Positions 1 to 7,484 of a stretch of 33,167 nt of DNA are shown in pieces (position 1 is the first letter of the stretch; each line of letters starts with the position of its first letter). The stretch is from an uncultured Anaeroplasmataceae bacterium (GTDB lineage Bacteria > Bacillota_I > Bacilli_A > Acholeplasmatales > Anaeroplasmataceae), in assembly GCA_947589245.1 (NCBI GenBank), contig CANQBD010000017.1, forward strand, positions 1 to 33,167, written 5' to 3'. Below the pieces are notes generated by a model that did no database searches, was not told the origin of the DNA, and saw only the letters and a program-made list of their open reading frames with translations. Made by a program: the position numbers and the translations under genes.

Positions 1-1390
1 CCATTATTCTCTTAATTTTAGCAGCACCTTCAAGACCTTTTAGACCAATGTTAGTAATGCCTTCCTTATAATAACCATATTCTTCATAAACAGCGTTTAA
101 AGCATCTACTAAATCCATTCCTTTTTCGCGATAGTAAGCTGCTGTTTCACAAAGCATTAAAATTGCTTGGATAGAGTCCTTATCACGAACACAATCAGAT
201 ATTAAGCAACCATATGATTCCTCAAAACCGAACACATATGTTCCCTTGCCAGCTTCCATTTCACGAGCCTTTTCACCAATAAATTTAAAGCCTGTTAAAG
301 TAATTTCAACCTTCATACCATACTTTTCAGCAATAGCTATTGGTAAAGTAGAGGAAACGTTAGTTGTAAATACATAACCATCCTTTGGTAATGTCTTTAA
401 TTCTTTTCTTGTTTTTAAAATATAGTCTAGTACTAAGGAAGCTGTTTGGTTACCTGTGAATAAAACATATTCGCCATCATGTTCAACTGCAATACCCAAT
501 CTATCAGCATCGGGGTCAGTAGCTAAAACAATCTTAGCACCAATCTCTTTAGCGTAAGCAATGGCTTCATCATAAGCCTCCTTATTTTCAGGGTTAGAAG
601 TTTTAACACCAGAAAAATCAGGATCATTTGTCATTTGGCAAGCAAGTGGATAAACATCATAACCAACACTCTTTAATACTTCTGGAGCGAATACTTGGCC
701 AGTACCATGAAGTGGAGTATAAACTAATTTAAAATCTTTCTTTAAATTTGGACGTAAAACAATCTTCTTTACTTCCTTGATATAAGCATTATCAACTTCT
801 TTTCCAATGTATTGAATAAGATTATGATTCTTAGAATGATCAATTGAAAAATAATCTTCAATCTTATTGATTTCCTCAATAACCTTATCTGCTTCCTTAG
901 GAACTAATTGGCAACCACTGTCATCATAAATCTTATAACCATTATATTCTTTTGGATTATGGCTTGCGGTAATCATAATACCACCAACACAACCAAAATG
1001 TCTTACGGCAAATGATAATTCTGGAGTAGGTCTTAAGTCTTCAAATAAATAAACCTTGAAGCCTAAAGTGGCTAGTACTTCTGCTGAAATACGAGCAAAT
1101 TCCTTAGATTGATGACGATTGTCATGTGAAATAGCTACGCCCCGTTCTAAAGCATTCTTAAAATGACTTAAATAACGACCAAAGCCTAAAGTGGCTTTTG
1201 AAACGATATAGATGTTCATACGATTAGTACCAGCACCTAAAATACCTCTTAAACCACCAGTACCGAACTCTAAATCAGTTGTAAAGGCTTCTTGTAATGC
1301 CTTATCATCCATGCTCATTAATTCAGTCTTAAGAGCAGGATCTAAATTAGGATTTTTCTTCCATACTTCTGCTTTTTCTAAATAATTCAT
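1..1390 (-). CDS. pgcA: Phosphoglucomutase/phosphomannomutase (alpha-D-phosphohexomutase family), 3' end cut by window
   Basis: Interconverts hexose-1- and hexose-6-phosphates (glucose-1-P for cell envelope sugars and glycogen-like polymers) in the cytosol. Reading from the ATG at 1390, 463 codons stay open to the window edge. Key motifs are visible: N-terminal EFGTGGLRG, the phosphoserine loop TASHNPKEYNGYK with the catalytic serine at about residue 143, the metal loop TDPDADR at about 292, and the sugar-binding loop GFEESYG with Glu at about 390. PgcA-type enzymes are about 560-580 aa, so roughly the last 100 residues, the phosphate-binding domain, lie outside. The start is supported by AGGAG a few bases upstream and by a promoter at 1415-1443. 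Glucose versus mannose preference cannot be decided from sequence, so the symbol is by similarity to the Bacillus enzyme. Confidence 0.9.
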   Translation of the reverse strand, partial: MNYLEKAEVWKKNPNLDPALKTELMSMDDKALQEAFTTDLEFGTGGLRGILGAGTNRMNIYIVSKATLGFGRYLSHFKNALERGVAISHDNRHQSKEFARISAEVLATLGFKVYLFEDLRPTPELSFAVRHFGCVGGIMITASHNPKEYNGYKIYDDSGCQLVPKEADKVIEEINKIEDYFSIDHSKNHNLIQYIGKEVDNAYIKEVKKIVLRPNLKKDFKLVYTPLHGTGQVFAPEVLKSVGYDVYPLACQMTNDPDFSGVKTSNPENKEAYDEAIAYAKEIGAKIVLATDPDADRLGIAVEHDGEYVLFTGNQTASLVLDYILKTRKELKTLPKDGYVFTTNVSSTLPIAIAEKYGMKVEITLTGFKFIGEKAREMEAGKGTYVFGFEESYGCLISDCVRDKDSIQAILMLCETAAYYREKGMDLVDALNAVYEEYGYYKEGITNIGLKGLEGAAKIKRIM

Positions 1391-1414
1391 ATAAAATAGT
1401 CTCCTTTACTTAAT

Positions 1415-1443
1415 ATTATACAAAATTTATTACTTTTTTTCTA
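1415..1443 (-). promoter_or_regulatory. SigA-type promoter of the phosphoglucomutase gene
   Basis: On the minus strand TAGAAA (1438-1443), 17-base spacer, TATAAT (1415-1420), about 25 bases before the start codon. The -10 is perfect and the -35 matches 4 of 6. Confidence 0.6.
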
Positions 1444-1525
1444 CTATAAAATTAGCTTATCAAAATAAAATATACATATAAATCTAAATAAAAATTATAA
1501 GTGTTAATAAATAATTATTGAATAC

Positions 1526-1561
1526 ATAAAAAAGGACTACCTATAATTTGGTAATCCTTAA
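1526..1561 (-). terminator. Rho-independent terminator of the uronate operon
   Basis: Ten-base stem (arms 1532-1541 and 1550-1559) with an 8-base loop; the single mismatch is a G-U pair in the minus-strand RNA. A run of seven T follows on the minus strand. It begins 17 bases after the kduD stop. The plus strand also carries a T-run, but no plus-strand gene enters it. Confidence 0.8.
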
Positions 1562-1576
1562 TTTTTTTAATATTAA

Positions 1577-2377
1577 TTATTTAGGTTGCTTGCCAATATA
1601 AGCTAAGATACCACCATCAACATATAGAATATGACCATTTACAAAGTTTGAAGCATCGGAAGCTAAGAAGACAGCAGGTCCTTGTAAATCTTCTGCTTCA
1701 CCCCAACGAGCAGCTGGAGTCTTTGAAATAATAAATTGGTCAAATGGATGACGACTACCATCTGGTTGAGTTTCTCTCAAAGGTGCAGTTTGTGGAGTTG
1801 CAATATAGCCAGGTCCAATACCATTACATTGAATATTGTATTCACCATATTCAGAACAAATGTTCTTAGTTAACATTTTTAAACCACCCTTAGCGGCCGC
1901 ATAAGCAGAAACTGTCTCACGACCAAGCTCAGACATCATTGAACAAATGTTAATAATTTTACCATGTCCCTTCTTAATCATTGAAGGAATTACCGCCTTA
2001 GCCATAATAAATGGACCATTTAAGTCAATATCAACTACTTGACGGAATTGAGCTGCAGTCATTTCACACATTGGAATACGCTTAATAATACCAGCATTAT
2101 TAACAAGAATATCAATAACACCTACTTCTTTTTCAATCTTAGTAATAAGCTCAGCAACTTGATCTTCATTAGTTACATCACATACATAACCATGTGCCTT
2201 AATTCCAGCTGCCTTATAAGCATCTAAACCCTTATTAACTAAATCTTGATTAATATCATTAAATACAATTGTTGCACCAGCCTTAGCAAAACCAGAAGCA
2301 ATAGCAAAACCGATACCATAAGATGCACCTGTAACTAAGGCAATCTTACCATCTAATCTAAAATCCTTCATTTCCAT
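1577..2377 (-). CDS. kduD: 2-deoxy-D-gluconate 3-dehydrogenase / 2-keto-3-deoxygluconate oxidoreductase
   Basis: Short-chain dehydrogenase/reductase of 266 aa. KduD reduces 2,5-diketo-3-deoxygluconate (DKII) to 2-keto-3-deoxygluconate (KDG) with NAD(P)H, the step after KduI in unsaturated uronate breakdown. The sequence has the Rossmann glycine motif TGASYGIG (16-23), NNAG (93-96), the catalytic serine region INICSMMS (about 142-149) and YAAAK (Tyr159, Lys163), and ends in an SDR-type VDGG segment. The start at 2377 has AGGAGGA with 7-base spacing; the Met two codons further in is a weaker choice. Last gene of the operon, 17 bases downstream of kduI, directly followed by a terminator. The kduI partner makes the KduD assignment much stronger than the SDR fold alone would; a gluconate 5-dehydrogenase is the main alternative. 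Confidence 0.9.
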   Translation of the reverse strand: MEMKDFRLDGKIALVTGASYGIGFAIASGFAKAGATIVFNDINQDLVNKGLDAYKAAGIKAHGYVCDVTNEDQVAELITKIEKEVGVIDILVNNAGIIKRIPMCEMTAAQFRQVVDIDLNGPFIMAKAVIPSMIKKGHGKIINICSMMSELGRETVSAYAAAKGGLKMLTKNICSEYGEYNIQCNGIGPGYIATPQTAPLRETQPDGSRHPFDQFIISKTPAARWGEAEDLQGPAVFLASDASNFVNGHILYVDGGILAYIGKQPK

Positions 2378-2394
2378 TTTTAATTTCCTCCTTA

Positions 2395-3231
2395 TTATCT
2401 TAAATCAGTTGTTTTGATATTATCCATATCATCAAATTCTTGGTTTTCACCACACATTGCCCAAATGAAAGTATAGTTTGAGGTTCCAATTCCAGAGTGA
2501 ATACTCCAGCTTGGAGAAATTACTAATTGTTCATTTTGCACTACGATGTGCCTTGTTTCTTGAGGTTGTCCCATCATATGAAAAACAACATTGTCATCTG
2601 GTATATTAAAATAGAAATAAACCTCCATACGCCGTTCATGAGTATGTGAAGGCATTGTATTCCAACCACTTCCTTCAGCTAACTCAGTCATCCCCATTGC
2701 TAACTGACAACTTTGACAAACATCTGGATGAATATATTGATTAATAACTCGTTTATTTAAAGTTTTAGCTTCCCCAGTTGGACGATGGTTAGCTTTTTCA
2801 AAATCAATATAATATGTTGGATAAGTACGATGAGCAGGACATGAAGAAATGTAGAACTTGGCTGGATTTTTAGAATCAACAGATTCAAAAACCACCTTCT
2901 TAGTCCCCATACCTACATACATACCATCCTTAGGCTTAATATTATATACCTTATCATCTAAAGTGACTTTACCTGCCCCACCAATATTGATGATGCCTAA
3001 TTCACGTCTTTCCAAAAAGTAAGCAGCTCTTAATTCATCAGATGTCTCTAATGGTAATGCCTTAGTAACAGGCATAACTCCACCAGAAATGATACGATCC
3101 TGATGAGAATAAACAAGTAAAATATCATCCTTTTCAAATACTTTTTCCATTAAATAATGTTTTCTAAGTTCAGCCGTAGTATAGTGCTTAGAATCTTCAG
3201 GATGATTAGCATATCTAACCTGTAATTTCAT
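2395..3231 (-). CDS. kduI: 5-keto-4-deoxyuronate isomerase (4-deoxy-L-threo-5-hexosulose-uronate ketol-isomerase)
   Basis: Converts 5-keto-4-deoxyuronate (DKI), formed from unsaturated galacturonate or glucuronate, to DKII, the KduD substrate. The cupin-type protein has 278 aa from the ATG at 3231, the same length as E. coli KduI, and the zinc ligands fall at the same numbers: His196 and His198 in SHTHERRMEVYF, Glu203, and His245 in SWSIHSG. The frame stays open 25 codons further upstream, but GGAG sits about 7 bases before 3231 and the extension would run through the end of the preceding gene. The start lies 1 base after that gene's stop, so translational coupling is likely. Confidence 0.95.
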   Translation of the reverse strand: MKLQVRYANHPEDSKHYTTAELRKHYLMEKVFEKDDILLVYSHQDRIISGGVMPVTKALPLETSDELRAAYFLERRELGIINIGGAGKVTLDDKVYNIKPKDGMYVGMGTKKVVFESVDSKNPAKFYISSCPAHRTYPTYYIDFEKANHRPTGEAKTLNKRVINQYIHPDVCQSCQLAMGMTELAEGSGWNTMPSHTHERRMEVYFYFNIPDDNVVFHMMGQPQETRHIVVQNEQLVISPSWSIHSGIGTSNYTFIWAMCGENQEFDDMDNIKTTDLR

Positions 3232-3232
3232 A

Positions 3233-4075
3233 TTATTCTCCTTCCTGTAATATATTTTTAACAAAATTAAAGCTTTCTTGCATATCTTCAGGTTTAGAAC
3301 CTTCAAAAATTAAATAAGCATTAGGATTAGTTTCTTTAATTCTTGTTAGTAAATATTTATAATCTATTAACCCTTTACCAATTGCACATTGCTTTAAGGA
3401 TTCATTTTCAACAACAAAATCTTTTAGGTGGAAAATAACTATTTTACCTTTAAATAAACTTAAACAATCCTCAAATATTTCTTTATAGTTTTGATAATTG
3501 CTATAAGCTAAATAATTATAGATATCAACAGTATAAAAAACTGAACCATTATCAATAGTATCAACTAAACGCTTTAAAGCCTTAGGTTCAAACATACAAT
3601 GCCCAAAAGCACCCTCTAAAGCTATTCGACCATTGACAGTCTTGGCGTAATTTGCTAAATCACCAAAAATTCTAGCTACTTCTTTAAAAGCTTTCTCTGT
3701 CCTATTTAGAGGATTATAAGTCCATTTGTCATCATTATAAGAACCCGTTTCAGAACCAACAAAATGGCCATTAAAGTCTTGCATATATTTTAAATGCTCT
3801 TTAAATTTTTCAATATTAGTATGTACTAATTCCTTATTAGAATGAACCGGATTAAAATAAGCACCTAACATAAAAATTTCTAATCCTTCTGCGGCAAAGG
3901 CCTCTTTATAATTATTAGCCTTTTCTTGAGAAAGAGTGCCTGGTAAACCAGTTTCTCCAACAATTGCTTTATTCAAAACTAATTGGACACCATCAAAACC
4001 AATAGCCTTAGCCTTAGCAGCTAATGTCTTAGCATCGCTTTTTCCAAAATCGTGAACTCTTACACCGATTTTCAT
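3233..4075 (-). CDS. Sugar phosphate isomerase/epimerase-like TIM-barrel protein
   Basis: 280 aa, AP-endonuclease-2/xylose-isomerase-like fold. The N-terminus MKIGVRVHDFG followed by AKAKAIGFDGVQL is the typical first strand and helix of this family. Acidic and His residues in ALEGAFGH, FYTVDIYNYL, IVIFHLKDF and AYLIFEGSKPE are placed like the divalent-metal ligands (Glu, Asp, His, Glu) of such barrels. The substrate is not recognisable. It lies between kdgK and kduI, 1 base from kduI, so a role in uronate or deoxy-sugar acid metabolism is inferred from context only, for example interconverting keto forms or feeding another uronate into the route. The start has AGGAGG at good spacing. A conserved hairpin lies between it and kdgK. 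Confidence 0.8.
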   Translation of the reverse strand: MKIGVRVHDFGKSDAKTLAAKAKAIGFDGVQLVLNKAIVGETGLPGTLSQEKANNYKEAFAAEGLEIFMLGAYFNPVHSNKELVHTNIEKFKEHLKYMQDFNGHFVGSETGSYNDDKWTYNPLNRTEKAFKEVARIFGDLANYAKTVNGRIALEGAFGHCMFEPKALKRLVDTIDNGSVFYTVDIYNYLAYSNYQNYKEIFEDCLSLFKGKIVIFHLKDFVVENESLKQCAIGKGLIDYKYLLTRIKETNPNAYLIFEGSKPEDMQESFNFVKNILQEGE

Positions 4076-4101
4076 TATTTCCTCCTAATGATATACATAG
4101 G

Positions 4102-4121
4102 GGTGCTAAAAAATTAGCACC
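4102..4121 (-). terminator. Intercistronic hairpin between kdgK and the TIM-barrel isomerase
   Basis: Perfect 8-base stem GGTGCTAA/TTAGCACC with a 4-base loop. No T-run follows on the minus strand, so it is more likely an RNA stability or processing element, or a partial terminator, than a full terminator. The ribosome site of the next gene lies downstream and is not in the stem. Confidence 0.5.
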
Positions 4122-4138
4122 TCAAGTATCTTTTTTAA

Positions 4139-5164
4139 TTAACGTTGTACACGACCAGAAGCATCGCCACCAGCTAAATTTTCAACTTCCTTCTTATCAA
4201 CTAAGTTGAAATCACCTGGAATTGTATGCTTTAAGGCAGAAGCTGCAACAGCAAATTCCAAAGCCTTTCCTTGATCATTTGGATAAGTTAATAAACCATG
4301 AATTAAACCACCAGAGAATGAATCACCACCACCAACACGGTCAATGATAGGATTAATATCATATCTCTTTGATTGATAAAATTCTTTTCCATTATAAATT
4401 AATGCTTTCCAACCATTATGAGTAGCTGAGAAAGATTCACGTAATGTAGATACTACATACTTAAATCCAAATTCTTTAGCCATAGCCTTGAAGATACCTT
4501 CATAACCTGCAGCATCAGTCTTGCCACCTTCAACATCTGCTTCTGGCTTGAAGCCTAAGCATAGTTCAGCATCTTCTTCATTACCGATACAAACATCTAC
4601 ATACTTCATTAATGGCTTCATAATTGAAATAGCCTTTTCTGAAGTCCATAATTTCTTACGGAAGTTTAAGTCAACTGATACAGTTACACCATGACGTTTT
4701 GCAGCTTCACAAGCAAGTTTAGTTAATTCAGCTGCCTTATCTGAAATAGCTGGAGTAATTCCTGACCAGTGGAACCAATCAGCACCTTCCATAATCTTAT
4801 CAAAATCAAAATCTTTTGGTTCAGCTAAAGCAATTGCAGAATTAGCTCGGTCATAAATAACTTTTGAAGGACGCATAGAAGCACCTGTTTCTAAGTAATA
4901 AATACCTACACGGTCACCACCTCTAGCAATAAAGTCAGTATGAACACCATATTTTCTTAATGCATTAACTGCAGATTGACCAATTTCATGAGTAGGAAGC
5001 TTTGTAACGAAATAAGCATCATGGCCATAATTAGCACAAGAAACTGCAACGTTAGCTTCACCTCCACCATAAACTACATCAAATGAATCTGATTGAACGA
5101 AACGAGAATTACCTGGTGTTGATAATCTCAACATAATTTCGCCTAAAGTTACTACCTTTGCCAT
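4139..5164 (-). CDS. kdgK: 2-keto-3-deoxygluconate kinase (PfkB/ribokinase family)
   Basis: Phosphorylates KDG to 2-keto-3-deoxy-6-phosphogluconate (KDPG) with ATP. 341 aa. PfkB signatures are present: N-terminal VTLGEIMLRLSTP, the YGGGEANVAVS substrate loop (about 32-42), RPSKVIYDRANSAI as in KdgK enzymes, NFRKKLW, and the C-terminal anion-hole and catalytic-base motif DRVGGGDSFSGG with the catalytic Asp. The start at 5164 has AGGAG about 9 bases upstream. It lies 17 bases after the YhcH-like gene. A paralogue two genes upstream has all the same motifs. This copy has the more canonical KdgK composition, so the standard role is given to it, as inference. Confidence 0.88.
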   Translation of the reverse strand: MAKVVTLGEIMLRLSTPGNSRFVQSDSFDVVYGGGEANVAVSCANYGHDAYFVTKLPTHEIGQSAVNALRKYGVHTDFIARGGDRVGIYYLETGASMRPSKVIYDRANSAIALAEPKDFDFDKIMEGADWFHWSGITPAISDKAAELTKLACEAAKRHGVTVSVDLNFRKKLWTSEKAISIMKPLMKYVDVCIGNEEDAELCLGFKPEADVEGGKTDAAGYEGIFKAMAKEFGFKYVVSTLRESFSATHNGWKALIYNGKEFYQSKRYDINPIIDRVGGGDSFSGGLIHGLLTYPNDQGKALEFAVAASALKHTIPGDFNLVDKKEVENLAGGDASGRVQR

Positions 5165-5181
5165 AAATAATTTTTCTCCTT

Positions 5182-5643
5182 TTATTCTTCTATTCTAATT
5201 TTTATTACTGCCTTTTCCACAATGTTATCATTTACTTTACATTTGGCAAGATGGATATCTTCTTTAAACACTAAAGCAAATCCTTCATCTAAAGTAAAAT
5301 AAACTGTGTCAGCAGTGGCACTATATTTTGTAACATCCTTTTCTGCATTATAAGGAGTTGTTACCTTAAGAGTTGGGTTAGTAATATCTGTGTATCCAAA
5401 GATTTCCTGACCCTTAAGCACTATTTGCAAGTCTAAATAATGCTCATGATTTTCAAAAAAACATTCTTCTAATGGTCTTGCCACATAAGTGTCACGATTG
5501 ACATAAACATCAGTACCATCAATCAAAGTCTTACCCTTAGGCAAAGCCATTAAATCGTTATTCAAAATAAAATCAATTGCGGTATCAATGTTTTTACTAA
5601 TACCTTTATAACGTTTAATATCTCTTAATTTTCCAACAATCAT
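5182..5643 (-). CDS. YhcH/YjgK/YiaL family protein (DUF386), possible sugar anomerase
   Basis: 153 aa, the usual length of the YhcH/EbgC-like cupin family. Typical segments are MIVGKLRDI at the start, YVNRDTYVARPLEECFFENH, EHYLDLQIVLKGQE and FALVFKEDIHLAK; the His and Glu in these segments are the metal and substrate residues of the family. Members include NanQ/YhcH, an anomerase for sialic acid, and proteins in galactoside and plant-sugar operons. Located between two kdgK-type kinase genes, it may speed mutarotation of a keto-deoxy acid before phosphorylation (inference). The start has AGAGG about 6 bases upstream and is 10 bases after the preceding stop, so it is in the operon. Confidence 0.85.
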   Translation of the reverse strand: MIVGKLRDIKRYKGISKNIDTAIDFILNNDLMALPKGKTLIDGTDVYVNRDTYVARPLEECFFENHEHYLDLQIVLKGQEIFGYTDITNPTLKVTTPYNAEKDVTKYSATADTVYFTLDEGFALVFKEDIHLAKCKVNDNIVEKAVIKIRIEE

Positions 5644-5653
5644 AATTAACCTC

Positions 5654-6685
5654 TTATCTTACAACCTCAGCACTACCATTAGCTGCCATAAATGCTTCAA
5701 TATCTTCACATGACATAACTGAAGCATCACCATAAATCGTGTGTTTTAAAACAGATGTATTAAGACCATATCTAACGGCATAAGCTGGATCATCAAAATT
5801 TTTAAGAAGACCATGTATAACACCAGATGCGAAGGCATCACCCCCACCAATTCGATCATATATATTAAATCTAATTGGTTCTGTTAATTCCCATGATAAA
5901 CTCTCACCATCAAGCTTAAAATAATAACCTGCTAAAGAATTCTCCGTAGCTGAATAAACAACTCTATCTGTTCCAAATATATATTTTAGTTGATATTTTT
6001 TAATCATCTTAGGAAAAACATTACGCCGCTTTTCAGATAAAGTAGTACCAGTAAAATCATCATCTAAAGGTATTTCTAGTATCGTATTTGCATCATAAAA
6101 GCTTGCGAAAACAATATCAACATAATTCATAAATTCCTTATAAATAGGACGAGCCTCTTCTATTGTCCAAAGCTTTGAACGATAGTTAAAATCAAAACTA
6201 ATTGGAACGTGATACTTTTTAGCTTCCTTAACAGCTCGTAAAGCAACCTTACGTACTTTTTCACCTAATGCCAAAGTAATACCACTCAAATGGAACCATG
6301 TTGCATCCTTAAAAATTTCTTCCCAATCAAATTCATCCTCTTGAATACGAGTTATTGCAGAGTGTTTACGGTTATAAATTACTTTAGAAGGACGTCCACC
6401 AAAGCCTGTTTCTAAAAAGTAAATACCAATTGTGGAAGAACCTCTAACAACATATTTTGTATTAACACCATGAGAAAGTAGATGAGTAATTGCCCCATCA
6501 CCTAACTGATTAGGTGGTAATTTGGAAATAAAATATGTCTTATGTCCCATGTGCGATAAAGCAACAGCAACGTTAGCTTCTCCACCACCATAGTTAACCA
6601 TAAAAGAATGAGTTTGATTGATAGTAGAATAATCTGGTGTAGAAAGTCTAAGCATTATTTCGCCTAGCGTTACTATTTTCTCCAT
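5654..6685 (-). CDS. Second 2-keto-3-deoxygluconate kinase-like PfkB sugar kinase
   Basis: 343 aa from the ATG at 6685. Paralogue of the kdgK gene at 4139-5164, with the same landmarks: VTLGEIMLRLSTP, YGGGEANVAVA, RPSKVIYNRKHSAI, FNYRSKLW and RIGGGDAFASG with the catalytic Asp. An in-frame ATG lies three codons upstream at 6694 but directly abuts the AGGGA site; the 6685 start is 9 bases from it and matches the N-terminus of the paralogue. Gene order kdgA, this gene, YhcH-like, kdgK suggests duplication or specialisation. It may act on KDG or on a related 2-keto-3-deoxy acid; the sequence alone does not say. Confidence 0.85.
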   Translation of the reverse strand: MEKIVTLGEIMLRLSTPDYSTINQTHSFMVNYGGGEANVAVALSHMGHKTYFISKLPPNQLGDGAITHLLSHGVNTKYVVRGSSTIGIYFLETGFGGRPSKVIYNRKHSAITRIQEDEFDWEEIFKDATWFHLSGITLALGEKVRKVALRAVKEAKKYHVPISFDFNYRSKLWTIEEARPIYKEFMNYVDIVFASFYDANTILEIPLDDDFTGTTLSEKRRNVFPKMIKKYQLKYIFGTDRVVYSATENSLAGYYFKLDGESLSWELTEPIRFNIYDRIGGGDAFASGVIHGLLKNFDDPAYAVRYGLNTSVLKHTIYGDASVMSCEDIEAFMAANGSAEVVR

Positions 6686-6704
6686 ATCAATCATTCCCTA
6701 ATTA

Positions 6705-7358
6705 TTACTTTTTTAAACTTGCTCTTGCATCTGCAACAGCCTTAACATAAAGTTTTGCTCTTTCAGTAGTTGTAGCTAAATCACCTTTAACAGCTGGACC
6801 AGTTAAATGAGAACCACTACCAACTGCTACTACACCTGCTTTAATCCAGTCAGCAACATTGTCTAAATCAACACCGCCAGTAGGCATAATATTTGCTTGA
6901 GGAAGTGGTGCCTTAACAGCTTTAACATAAGAAGGACCAGGAAGTGAACCAGGGAATAACTTAACAATATCACAGCCAGCTTCCATAGCTCTAACAATTT
7001 CAGTAATTGTCATACAACCAGGCATATAAGGAATTTGATATCTGTTACATAACTTAGCAGTTTCTAAATCAAAGCCTGGAGAAACAATGTATTCAGCACC
7101 AGCTAGAATCGCTGCACGAGCAGTTTCAGAGTCTAAAACAGTACCAGCGCCAACAATAAGCTTATCAGCAGGAAACTTCTTTTTAAGAGTTGCAATAACC
7201 TTATCTGCTCCAGGAACAGTAAAAGTTACCTCAATTGCAGGGATACCTCCATCAATACATGCTGAAGAAACATTAATAGCCTGTTCTTCATTCTCCGCAC
7301 GTACTACTGCTACTACACCAACTGTAGCAATACGATTTAAAACGTCAAACTTTTTCAT
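6705..7358 (-). CDS. kdgA: 2-keto-3-deoxy-6-phosphogluconate aldolase
   Basis: Class I aldolase, 217 aa, cleaving KDPG to pyruvate and glyceraldehyde-3-phosphate. The Schiff-base lysine is Lys133 in CDIVKLFPGS, the proton-transfer Glu is Glu43 in PAIEVTF, and the phosphate-binding region reads MPTGGVDLDN. Length and motifs fit KdgA/Eda fully. First gene of the uronate operon, downstream of a consensus promoter (7413-7441) and a palindrome (7393-7409). AGAGG lies about 11 bases before the start, slightly long spacing. The next gene begins 19 bases after the stop. Confidence 0.95.
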   Translation of the reverse strand: MKKFDVLNRIATVGVVAVVRAENEEQAINVSSACIDGGIPAIEVTFTVPGADKVIATLKKKFPADKLIVGAGTVLDSETARAAILAGAEYIVSPGFDLETAKLCNRYQIPYMPGCMTITEIVRAMEAGCDIVKLFPGSLPGPSYVKAVKAPLPQANIMPTGGVDLDNVADWIKAGVVAVGSGSHLTGPAVKGDLATTTERAKLYVKAVADARASLKK

Positions 7359-7392
7359 TTTTTATAGAACCTCTTTCTCCTTAAATTTTTTC

Positions 7393-7409
7393 AAATGAAA
7401 ATCTCATTT
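7393..7409. promoter_or_regulatory. Imperfect 17-bp palindrome, candidate operator of the uronate operon
   Basis: AAATGA and TCATTT arms around a 5-base centre, immediately downstream of the -10 and covering the expected transcription start. The place and symmetry suit a repressor site, such as a KdgR/UxuR-type regulator, but no regulator gene is in the window and the centre lacks the CG of LacI-type sites. Confidence 0.45.
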
Positions 7410-7412
7410 ATT

Positions 7413-7441
7413 ATTATAAATTGAAATACAATATTTGTCAA
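7413..7441 (-). promoter_or_regulatory. Consensus SigA promoter of the kdgA-kduD operon
   Basis: On the minus strand TTGACA (7436-7441), exactly 17 bases, TATAAT (7413-7418): a perfect consensus 55 bases before the kdgA start. Such strength suggests that control is by repression, compatible with the adjoining palindrome. Confidence 0.85.
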
Positions 7442-7484
7442 TGAAAGCCTTATCATAAATACCAGTTTTTAGGCAATATTTTGT

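Noticed and set aside
2039-2227. Plus-strand open frame opposite kduD
   Set aside because: No ribosome site and fully antisense to a conserved enzyme; low-complexity Asn/Ile/Ser composition from AT-rich shadow reading. The same holds for the other frames antisense to secA, rnj, alaS and kdgA.
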